A stretch of DNA of 6,258 nt. Origin: Acidobacteriota bacterium. Its GTDB lineage: Bacteria; Acidobacteriota; Vicinamibacteria; Vicinamibacterales; JACQTH01. Every line of letters starts with the position of its first letter. Position 1 is the first letter of the stretch. Both the position numbers and the translations under genes were made by a program. Below the pieces are notes generated by a model. It was given only the letters and a program-made list of their open reading frames with translations, was not told the origin of the DNA and made no database searches. The stretch lies in the NCBI GenBank assembly GCA_016210935.1, contig JACQTH010000558.1, positions 1 to 6,258 on the forward strand, in the 5' to 3' direction. Positions 1 to 5,695 of the stretch are shown one piece after another.

Positions 1-20
1 CCACAGGCACCCCTAATAAC

Positions 21-2558
21 TTATTCCGCTCTCAAAGTCGCCAACGGCTTCCGCCTCAGGACGTCCATGCTCGACGCCACGCCAATCGCACACACCAGAA
101 CACCGGTGATGATGATGCCGACCAGGTTGACAACGGGCGCCGGCTGCCAATCGATGTCGAGGGCGAAGCGGCTCACCCCCCAGCTCAAGGCCAGCGCTCC
201 GATGGACCCCACGAGACCCGCGAGGAGGCCGAGCACGCCGTATTCCAGCACCAGCATGCCGGCAATCGATCTGGTGCTGGCCCCCAGGGTCTTGAAAATC
301 GCCGCCTCGTACACCCGTTGAAACTTGGTCATCGAGACCGATCCGACGAGAATCAGCATCCCGCTGAACAGCACGACGCCCCCCACGACCGAGATTGCCA
401 GCGTCACGCCGCGGACGACTGTCCGGACGGCTTCGAGGATCTCGCGAATGTCGACGACCGACACGTTCGGGTACCTCGACACGAGGTCATGCTGCAGCCG
501 GCCGCGTATCGCTGGATCGACCGGCCCCTTGGCCGGCGCGATATACGTGTAAGGCGCATCGTCGAACGTGCCCGGTCTGAAGACGAACATGAATCCGCCG
601 CGCCGGGAATCTCTCCAATCGACGCGCCGGATGCTCGTCACCCTCGCCTCGATGCGGCGTCCCGCGACGTCGAAGCGCATCATGTCGCCCAGCACGATGC
701 GAAACCGCTCGTGAATCCCATCTTCGATGGACACCTGTGGCCGCCCGTCGCTCGCGGCCGGCCAGAACTGCCCTTCGATGAGCTCTTCATTGGCGTCGAG
801 TGACGGTCGAAAGGTGATGACGTACTCCCGCCCGAGCGAGCCGCGGCCGCGCACGTCCTCATAGCTCTCCATGTTGACCTCGCGTCCGCGAACGCCGGTG
901 ACGCGCGCGCGAAGCACCGGAATCGGCCGGGGCGGCGGCAGATCAGGACTGGCAGCCTTGAAGAGCGACACGACGCCGTCAGCCTGGCCTTTCTGGATGT
1001 CGATGAGAAACATGTCCGGGCCGTCTTCCCGAACCTGCACGTTGAACATTTCGAGCAGGTTCGTCTGCAGCAGCCGGACGCCGATGATGAAAAAGCTGCC
1101 GAGGCCGACGGCGAGCAGGATCGCGCGTGTCTGGTTTCCCGGCCGGCCGACTCGCAGCACGGCGTGACGGATCGGGAACCACCGACTGCGCGCGAGCGGC
1201 CGAACGGCACGCACCAGGAGCCGGCCGGTCAGGTGCAGCACAATCGAAACGCCGATGAATCCGGCGGTCACCGCCAGGCCGACTCTCAAGGAGGCCGCCT
1301 GCCAGACTGCAAGGGCGGCAAGAGCCGCGACGACGATCGCGGTTGCGGCAATTGCCAGCCAGTCACGGCGGCGCGCAACCGAAGCCTCTCGCAGAAGCAG
1401 CGACGGCTTGACATGCCGGACCTGCAGGAGGGGCACGAGTGAAAACAGGAGCGAGACGAGGACGCCGATCCCCACGCCCTGTGTGACGGCGGCCGTCGTC
1501 AGCCCGTAGTGAATCTCGATGGCGCCCGGTGGCATCGGTCCCACGATGGAAGGAGCCGCGGAGACGATCACCCGCGCCAGGCCGACCCCGACCACACTGC
1601 CGGCGAGCCCCAGCGCGATCACCTGCGCGAGGTAAATCGCTAGAACCTGCGCATTGGTTCCGCCAATACACTTGAGCACGGCCACCGCTTTGAGCTTCTG
1701 CTGCACGAACACCCGGATGACGCTCGAGACGCCGATGCCGCCCAGCACCACGATGACCAGGCCAATCAAGCTCAGATAATTTTCGGTCCGAATCAGATCT
1801 TCACCGAGCGAGTCCTCCGTGGTTCGAAACGATCGCGTTCGTACCGGGGAATCGCGAAAGTCGCTGCGAAGCGTCACGAGAAGCGAGTCGACCGATCCCT
1901 CGGGAACTTTCAGCAGGACCTCGTAGCGTCCACGACCAAACAAGGAGAGCAGCCCGGACTGCACGAGATCGGCACGATCCACGAGGACCGGTGGACCGAA
2001 ACTGAACGCGCCGAGCCGCCGGCCCGGCTCGACCAGGACCACGTCGCGGATGGTGTAGGGGGCGCCGCCCAGCATCAGCGCGTCTCCGACCTTCACGCCG
2101 AGCTGCGCGAGCAGCTCCGGGCGCACCAGGATTCCCCGATCCTTCACGAGGCCATGCGAGTACGGCTTTCCGCTCTGTAGAACGACGGTCCCGTAGAACG
2201 GAAACGGAGCCTCGACCGCGCGCACTTCAACCATTCGCGCCACGGCCTTCCCGCCCGCTGAAGGCACGACCATCGTGTCGATCTGAATCGAATCGGTCCG
2301 AGCGGTAACGTTGAACTCGCGGAGACGGTGCTCGATCTTGGCGAGCGCCTCGCCCGTGAAGGGCCGGTTCGTGGAAATGACGATGTCGGCCGCGATCAGC
2401 ATCCGGGCCTGGCCGGCCAGGGCCAGGCGCACGTTCTGGGTCAGCGATCGAAGCGCGACGATGGCGGCGACGCCAATCGCGATGCACGCGAAAAAGAACA
2501 GGAGCCGCTTCCAGGACGCGCGCAGCTCGCGCGCGGCCATTTTCGCTATGAAGACCAT
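21..2558 (-). CDS. ybbP: ABC transporter permease, YbbP/FtsX-MacB type (COG3127-like)
   Basis: Inner-membrane permease of a mechanotransmission-type ABC transporter, partner of the ATPase at 2681-3406. The 845 residues show an N-terminal membrane helix (about 18-38), a MacB-like periplasmic domain (about 45-255), a first FtsX module with helices near 262-284, 304-333 and 354-380, two linking helices (399-421, 425-449) and a further helix (478-497). A second periplasmic domain (about 500-710) precedes a second FtsX module (715-745, 766-797, 808-831). That makes ten helices, the YbbP layout; E. coli YbbP is about 800 residues. The motifs KAVAVLKCIGG (290-300) and EAAIFKTLGAS (751-761) sit where the ATPase-contacting coupling helix of each module is expected. 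The ATG at 2558 keeps MVFIAKMAARELRASW, typical of the family start; an internal ATG at 2540 is possible. No clear Shine-Dalgarno is visible; a heptad repeat array begins 3 bp upstream. The substrate is unknown, and a lipid-like compound is inferred from the neighbouring esterase. The gene ends with TAA at 21-23. Confidence 0.93.
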   Translation of the reverse strand: MVFIAKMAARELRASWKRLLFFFACIAIGVAAIVALRSLTQNVRLALAGQARMLIAADIVISTNRPFTGEALAKIEHRLREFNVTARTDSIQIDTMVVPSAGGKAVARMVEVRAVEAPFPFYGTVVLQSGKPYSHGLVKDRGILVRPELLAQLGVKVGDALMLGGAPYTIRDVVLVEPGRRLGAFSFGPPVLVDRADLVQSGLLSLFGRGRYEVLLKVPEGSVDSLLVTLRSDFRDSPVRTRSFRTTEDSLGEDLIRTENYLSLIGLVIVVLGGIGVSSVIRVFVQQKLKAVAVLKCIGGTNAQVLAIYLAQVIALGLAGSVVGVGLARVIVSAAPSIVGPMPPGAIEIHYGLTTAAVTQGVGIGVLVSLLFSLVPLLQVRHVKPSLLLREASVARRRDWLAIAATAIVVAALAALAVWQAASLRVGLAVTAGFIGVSIVLHLTGRLLVRAVRPLARSRWFPIRHAVLRVGRPGNQTRAILLAVGLGSFFIIGVRLLQTNLLEMFNVQVREDGPDMFLIDIQKGQADGVVSLFKAASPDLPPPRPIPVLRARVTGVRGREVNMESYEDVRGRGSLGREYVITFRPSLDANEELIEGQFWPAASDGRPQVSIEDGIHERFRIVLGDMMRFDVAGRRIEARVTSIRRVDWRDSRRGGFMFVFRPGTFDDAPYTYIAPAKGPVDPAIRGRLQHDLVSRYPNVSVVDIREILEAVRTVVRGVTLAISVVGGVVLFSGMLILVGSVSMTKFQRVYEAAIFKTLGASTRSIAGMLVLEYGVLGLLAGLVGSIGALALSWGVSRFALDIDWQPAPVVNLVGIIITGVLVCAIGVASSMDVLRRKPLATLRAE

Positions 2559-2561
2559 AGT

Positions 2562-2629
2562 AGTCAGAAGTCCAAAGTCAGAAGTCTGAAGTCTAGTCGA
2601 TAGTCGTGAGTCATGAGTCGTGAGTCATG
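2562..2629 (+). repeat. Heptad tandem array, unit AGTCNNN (left arm of an inverted pair)
   Basis: Ten consecutive units begin with AGTC. The first four (2562-2589) are AGTCAGA, AGTCCAA, AGTCAGA, AGTCTGA; a 5-base unit AGTCT (2590-2594) breaks the phase; then come AGTCGAT and two exact copies of the 14-mer AGTCGTGAGTCATG (2602-2615, 2616-2629). The first block pairs with the array at 2710-2744: bases 2564-2594 against the reverse complement of that array match at about 27 of 31 positions. The array fills the spacer between the ATPase and permease genes and ends 3 bp before the permease ATG. Confidence 0.85.
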
Positions 2630-2680
2630 AGACTTCTCGTGTGTGTCGTGACGCCTGTGGGCGACAAAGTCACATTGTGT

Positions 2681-3406
2681 TCAATCCGGCGCGGCCGCCG
2701 CGGCGGCGCTGACTTCTGACTTCAGACTTCCGACTTCTGACTTCTTCAACGCTTCCTGGATGCGTCCGTCACGCATGATCAAGCGGACGTCGGCATGGGT
2801 CGCCAGCTCCGCATCGTGGGTCGCCAGCACAACGGTGACGCCGCGCCGATGGATCGCGTCCAGCAGTTCCATGATGTGCCGGCCGTTGGCGGCGTCCAGG
2901 TTGCCGGTGGGCTCGTCGGCCAGCAGGATCGGCGGATCGTTCGACAGCGCGCGGGCAATCGCCACCCGCTGCTGCTCCCCGCCCGAGAGTTGCGACGGGT
3001 AATGATGGCCGCGCGCTTCAAGGCCGATCTCCACGAGGCAACCGGCCGCCCGGCGTGGCGCGTCGCGCCGACCCGCAATCTCCATTGGAACCAGCACGTT
3101 CTCGTACGCGGTCAGAGACGGGATCAGGTGGAAGAATTGAAAGACGAATCCGATCTTCGAGCCGCGCAGCTTCGCGAGATCGTCCTCACCGAGCTTCGTG
3201 ATGTCGGTGCCGTCGATCTCGATGGTGCCGGTGGTCGGGGCATCAAGACCAGCAATCAGCCCCAGCAGGGTGGACTTCCCGCTGCCGGATGGTCCCATCA
3301 CCGCGACGAATTGCCCCGAAGGGATGAAAAGGTCCGTCTGCTGCAGGATCGTGAGCGGCCGATCGCCGCTCGTCACAGTTTTGGAGACCCCCTGCAGCCG
3401 GATCAT
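2681..3406 (-). CDS. ybbA: ABC transporter ATP-binding protein, YbbA/LolD type (COG4181-like)
   Basis: Cytoplasmic ATPase subunit that powers the permease encoded next in the operon. All nucleotide-binding motifs are present in its 241 residues: Walker A GPSGSGKST (38-46), Q-loop Gln90 in VFQ, signature LSGGEQQRV (140-148), Walker B ILLADE (160-165), D-loop NLD (169-171) and switch His197. Length and motif spacing match the LolD/MacB/YbbA group; assignment to YbbA rests on the tesA and ybbP neighbours. The ATG at 3404-3406 overlaps the esterase stop as ATGA, which suggests translational coupling. The C-terminus is odd. Residues 221-232 read KKSEVGSLKSEV and are encoded by a DNA heptad repeat array (2710-2744), followed by six alanines from a GCG/GCC run. 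The native protein probably ended near residue 220, and this tail looks like read-through into an intergenic repeat element. A 122-bp gap then separates the gene from the permease. Confidence 0.95.
   Translation of the reverse strand: MIRLQGVSKTVTSGDRPLTILQQTDLFIPSGQFVAVMGPSGSGKSTLLGLIAGLDAPTTGTIEIDGTDITKLGEDDLAKLRGSKIGFVFQFFHLIPSLTAYENVLVPMEIAGRRDAPRRAAGCLVEIGLEARGHHYPSQLSGGEQQRVAIARALSNDPPILLADEPTGNLDAANGRHIMELLDAIHRRGVTVVLATHDAELATHADVRLIMRDGRIQEALKKSEVGSLKSEVSAAAAAAPD
2710..2744 (-). repeat. Heptad tandem array, unit GAAGTCN (right arm, inside ATPase gene)
   Basis: Read on the minus strand from 2744, five exact-length units follow one another: GAAGTCA, GAAGTCG, GAAGTCT, GAAGTCA, GAAGTCA. 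Only the seventh base varies. It is the inverted partner of the array at 2562-2629 and lies within the 3' end of the ATPase gene, where three units make a 7-residue protein period (KSEVGSL, KSEV). Adjacent bases 2688-2709 are almost only G and C and encode an alanine run. Confidence 0.85.
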
Positions 3407-4104
3407 CGAGTGGCGGCGTCCCGGCGAACGATCGGTTCGAGCGCCTGCCAGACGTTGTCCGCAACGACGCGCGCGCCCTCGCGGTTCGGGTGGATCCGAT
3501 CGCCCTGATTGAGTGCGGTGATCCCGGCCACGCCGTCCAGCAGGAACGGCATCAAAGGAATGCCATGCTGCCGCGCAAGGTCGGGGAAGACCTGCCGGAA
3601 CTCTGAGGAGTATGCCCGCCCCAGGTTCGACGGGACTTCCATGCCGGCCAGCAGCACGTCGATGCCGCGCTGTTGTGCGCGTTCGATGATGGCAGCCAGA
3701 TTGGCCTTCATCCGGTCTATCGGCATCCCGCGAAGTCCGTCGTTCGCGCCGAGCGCCAGAATCAGAATCCGGACGTCGCCGTCGAGCGCCCAGTCCAACC
3801 GGTTCAGGCCTGCAGCCGTCGTGTCGCCCGACACACCGGCGTTGACGATTTCATACGGATACCCGCCCTGATCAAGCCTCTGCTGAAGCAGGGACGGATA
3901 CGCTTCTTCCAGCGGCAGCCCGAGACCGGCCGTCAGACTGTCGCCCAGCACGACGATGCGCGGGCGGGACCCGGGCGCGACCGACGAGGCGGCGCGAGAC
4001 GGACCCAGGTCGGACCCAGCCACCGCCACGGCCCGCTGATCGGCGGATGAGCACGCGAGGTGTGCGAAGAAGAGGATCGCGAGAAAAATCAAACGGAGAG
4101 ACAT
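3403..4104 (-). CDS. tesA: Secreted SGNH/GDSL esterase, TesA (arylesterase/lysophospholipase L1) type
   Basis: Exported ester or thioester hydrolase of the SGNH family; E. coli TesA is a periplasmic thioesterase/lysophospholipase L1. All four catalytic blocks are visible in the 233 residues: GDSLTAG (54-60, nucleophile Ser56), VSGDT (91-95, oxyanion Gly93), GAND (119-122, Asn121) and DRIHPN (202-207, Asp202 and His205). Residues 1-19 form a hydrophobic export signal starting MSLRLIFLAILFF. Cys18 lies in HLAC, which resembles a lipobox, but His at -3 and Leu at -2 are atypical, so lipidation is uncertain. The ATG at 4104 is chosen because it starts the signal peptide. An in-frame ATG at 4176 would add 24 Arg/His-rich residues encoded by an intergenic repeat. 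This is the first gene of the operon, and its stop overlaps the ATPase start by 4 bp. The true substrate cannot be read from sequence. Confidence 0.93.
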   Translation of the reverse strand: MSLRLIFLAILFFAHLACSSADQRAVAVAGSDLGPSRAASSVAPGSRPRIVVLGDSLTAGLGLPLEEAYPSLLQQRLDQGGYPYEIVNAGVSGDTTAAGLNRLDWALDGDVRILILALGANDGLRGMPIDRMKANLAAIIERAQQRGIDVLLAGMEVPSNLGRAYSSEFRQVFPDLARQHGIPLMPFLLDGVAGITALNQGDRIHPNREGARVVADNVWQALEPIVRRDAATR

Positions 4105-4107
4105 AGT

Positions 4108-4152
4108 GTGCCTACGGTGCCTGGAGTGCCTAAAGTGAGTGTGGTGCGTCCC
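4108..4152 (+). repeat. Nonamer tandem array, unit GTGCCTNNN (left arm)
   Basis: Three clear units, GTGCCTACG, GTGCCTGGA and GTGCCTAAA (4108-4134), are followed by two decayed units, GTGAGTGTG and GTGCGTCCC. The array starts 3 bp upstream of the tesA ATG in the divergent spacer and faces an inverted array at 4170-4196. Confidence 0.75.
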
Positions 4153-4169
4153 GCAGCGCCTTCGCATCT

Positions 4170-4196
4170 TTCGCACTCTAGAGGCACTTCAGGCAC
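4170..4196 (-). repeat. Nonamer tandem array, unit GTGCCTNNN (right arm)
   Basis: Read on the minus strand, the units are GTGCCTGAA (4196-4188), GTGCCTCTA (4187-4179) and a decayed GAGTGCGAA (4178-4170). With the plus-strand array at 4108-4134 it makes an inverted pair able to fold into a hairpin across the tesA/M24 spacer. Confidence 0.75.
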
Positions 4197-4206
4197 TCTA
4201 ATCTCC

Positions 4207-4212
4207 TATTAT
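4207..4212 (+). promoter_or_regulatory. Possible -10 box for the M24 peptidase, leaderless-type spacing
   Basis: TATTAT matches the -10 consensus TATAAT at five of six positions and lies 6 bp before the chosen ATG at 4219. Transcription from it would start at or beside the ATG, giving a leaderless message, which fits the lack of a Shine-Dalgarno. No good -35 is visible; the bases at the right distance are GCACTT, part of the repeat arm. Confidence 0.35.
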
Positions 4213-4218
4213 CTACGA

Positions 4219-5586
4219 ATGCGAAGACACAGCCTGCTAGTCACAGTCCTCTGCCTGGTATACGCATCGTTTGCGGCCGGTGTTCATCCGGCGCAGGCGC
4301 GGACGTGGCCCCAGCGCGCGGCCGCACCCGGCGAACCGGCAGAGCTCCGCGTCCTCACTCACCGCGAACAGGCCCCCCTGGTCAAGAGCTGGATTGAAAA
4401 GCGCTTCACGACCATCCTGCCGGCGCTCATGCGCCGCGAGGGCATCGACATGTGGATCATCGTGTCGCGCGAGTACAACGACGACCCCGTCTTTCGATCG
4501 ATGGCGCCCCTGACCACGTACTCGTCACGCCGGCGCACCATCCTTGTGTTCCACGATCGTGGTGCCGATCGGGGCGTCGATCGCCTGTCGATTGGCCGCT
4601 TCGATTACGAAGGGCTCTACACGCTCGTCCGAACACCGAATGACGGACAGTGGGACGGGTTGCGCAAGCTCGTCGAGGAACGGAAGCCGAAAGTCATCGG
4701 CATCAATACCTCACCGGCGTGGAATCACGCCGACGGCCTGACCGCGAACGAGAAAGACACCCTGGCGAGGGCGCTCGGTCCGGAGTACGCGTCCCGCCTC
4801 AAGTCGGCCGAGATGCTTGCCGTCGGGTGGCTCGAAGCGAAGCTGCCGGAAGAGCTCGACGCCTATCGACACGTGATGAAAATCGCGCACCGCATCATCG
4901 CGGAAGCGTTTTCGAATCAGGTCATTGTCCCTGGCGTCACGACGTTGGACGAAGTGGCCTGGTGGATGCGCCAGCGCGTCGCCAACCTCGGGCTGGGCCA
5001 GTGGTTTCATCCGACGATCACGATCTGGCGCAAGGGCGGAATCCCGGATTCGGTACCGGCCGACCGCCGGGTCATCCAGCGCGGCGACATGCTGCATTGC
5101 GATTTCGGCCTCGTGTACCTCGGCTTCTCGACCGACACGCAGCACAACGCGTACGTCCTCAGGCCGGGTGAAACCGACGCCCCGGCCGGCTTGAAGGCGG
5201 GGCTCGCGGCGGCGAACCGGCTGCAGGACATCACCCGGGCCCACGCCAAGCTTGGAGGGACCGGAAATCAAGCGCTCCTCGCGGCACTGCGGCAGGCCCG
5301 TCAGGAAGGCCTTCAGCCGTCGATTTACTGCCATCCTGTGGGCTACCACGGACACGGCGCCGGGCCGCCGATCGGAATGATCGATTACCAGGAAGGCGTC
5401 CCCGTCCGCGGCGATTACGTGTTCCGGCCCGACACCTGGCATTCGATCGAGCTGAATGTCACGTACGCCGTGAAAGAATGGGACAACCAGCCGGTCCGGT
5501 TTGCGCTGGAGGAAGACGCGGCGCTGCTGGATGCCGGATGGGACTGGATCGATGGGCGGCAGACGGAATTCTACTTGATTCAGTGA
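4219..5586 (+). CDS. Exported M24 family metallopeptidase (Xaa-Pro aminopeptidase/dipeptidase-like)
   Basis: Predicted secreted dinuclear-metal peptidase of the pita-bread fold; family members remove N-terminal residues before proline or split Xaa-Pro dipeptides. The 455-residue product starts with a Sec signal peptide (MRRHSLLVTVLCLVYASFAA, then a probable cut after AQA, residues 25-27). A creatinase-like N-terminal domain (about 42-200) is followed by the M24 domain (about 212-446). The five expected metal ligands are Asp295 (HCDFG), Asp306 (STDTQ), His379 (HGHGAG), Glu411 (SIELN) and Glu431 (LEEDA), so it should be active. The ATG at 4219 is preferred over an in-frame ATG at 4060, because the earlier start would bury the signal peptide behind 53 residues encoded by repeat DNA and by the antisense of tesA. 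No Shine-Dalgarno is visible, but a TATTAT box lies 6 bp before the ATG. Transcription diverges from tesA. The exact peptide specificity is unknown. Confidence 0.93.
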   Translation: MRRHSLLVTVLCLVYASFAAGVHPAQARTWPQRAAAPGEPAELRVLTHREQAPLVKSWIEKRFTTILPALMRREGIDMWIIVSREYNDDPVFRSMAPLTTYSSRRRTILVFHDRGADRGVDRLSIGRFDYEGLYTLVRTPNDGQWDGLRKLVEERKPKVIGINTSPAWNHADGLTANEKDTLARALGPEYASRLKSAEMLAVGWLEAKLPEELDAYRHVMKIAHRIIAEAFSNQVIVPGVTTLDEVAWWMRQRVANLGLGQWFHPTITIWRKGGIPDSVPADRRVIQRGDMLHCDFGLVYLGFSTDTQHNAYVLRPGETDAPAGLKAGLAAANRLQDITRAHAKLGGTGNQALLAALRQARQEGLQPSIYCHPVGYHGHGAGPPIGMIDYQEGVPVRGDYVFRPDTWHSIELNVTYAVKEWDNQPVRFALEEDAALLDAGWDWIDGRQTEFYLIQ

Positions 5587-5601
5587 GGTCACGGGATTCG
5601 G

Positions 5602-5686
5602 AACTGCAACCGCGGAGATCGCGGAGCCCGCAGAGATAAACCTGCGAAAAAGCTCTGCGTGCTCTGCGCACTCTGCGGTTGCAGTT
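5602..5686. repeat. Long imperfect palindrome built of CTCYGCGNN nonamers
   Basis: Two 34-base arms (5602-5635 and 5653-5686) are inverted copies around a 17-base centre (5636-5652). The outer 12 bases match perfectly: AACTGCAACCGC against GCGGTTGCAGTT. Each arm is itself a 9-bp tandem array: CTCTGCGTG, CTCTGCGCA, CTCTGCGGT on the plus strand, and CTCTGCGGG, CTCCGCGAT, CTCCGCGGT on the minus strand, each ending in TGCAGTT. The palindrome sits between the M24 peptidase stop and the pgi start. No T-tract follows, so it is not a classical terminator, though an RNA hairpin here could affect read-through or pgi translation. Confidence 0.9.
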
Positions 5687-5695
5687 CGTGTCCGG

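Noticed and set aside
2540..2558. Permease start at the internal ATG 2540
   Set aside because: The residues MVFIAK before it look like the usual family start, though 2540 cannot be excluded.
2562..2744. CRISPR array
   Set aside because: Units are 7 bp with no spacers of 25-40 bp, and there are no cas genes.
2795..3508. Plus-strand open frame (237 codons) opposite the ATPase and esterase genes
   Set aside because: It is antisense to well-supported motifs, and its product is charged and low-complexity with no family features.
4105..4176. In-frame N-terminal extension of tesA from ATG 4176
   Set aside because: It encodes Arg/His-rich residues from the nonamer arrays, ahead of a good signal peptide starting at 4104.
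4060..4218. In-frame N-terminal extension of the M24 peptidase from ATG 4060
   Set aside because: It overlaps the tesA 5' end antisense, runs through the repeat arrays and would place 53 polar residues before a clear signal peptide.
4711..5592. Long minus-strand open frame (293 codons) opposite the M24 gene
   Set aside because: It lies wholly antisense to a gene with complete catalytic motifs, shows no recognisable domain, and is expected in high-GC DNA.
5602..5686. Rho-independent terminator after the M24 gene
   Set aside because: The stem is long and GC-rich, but no run of T follows either arm.
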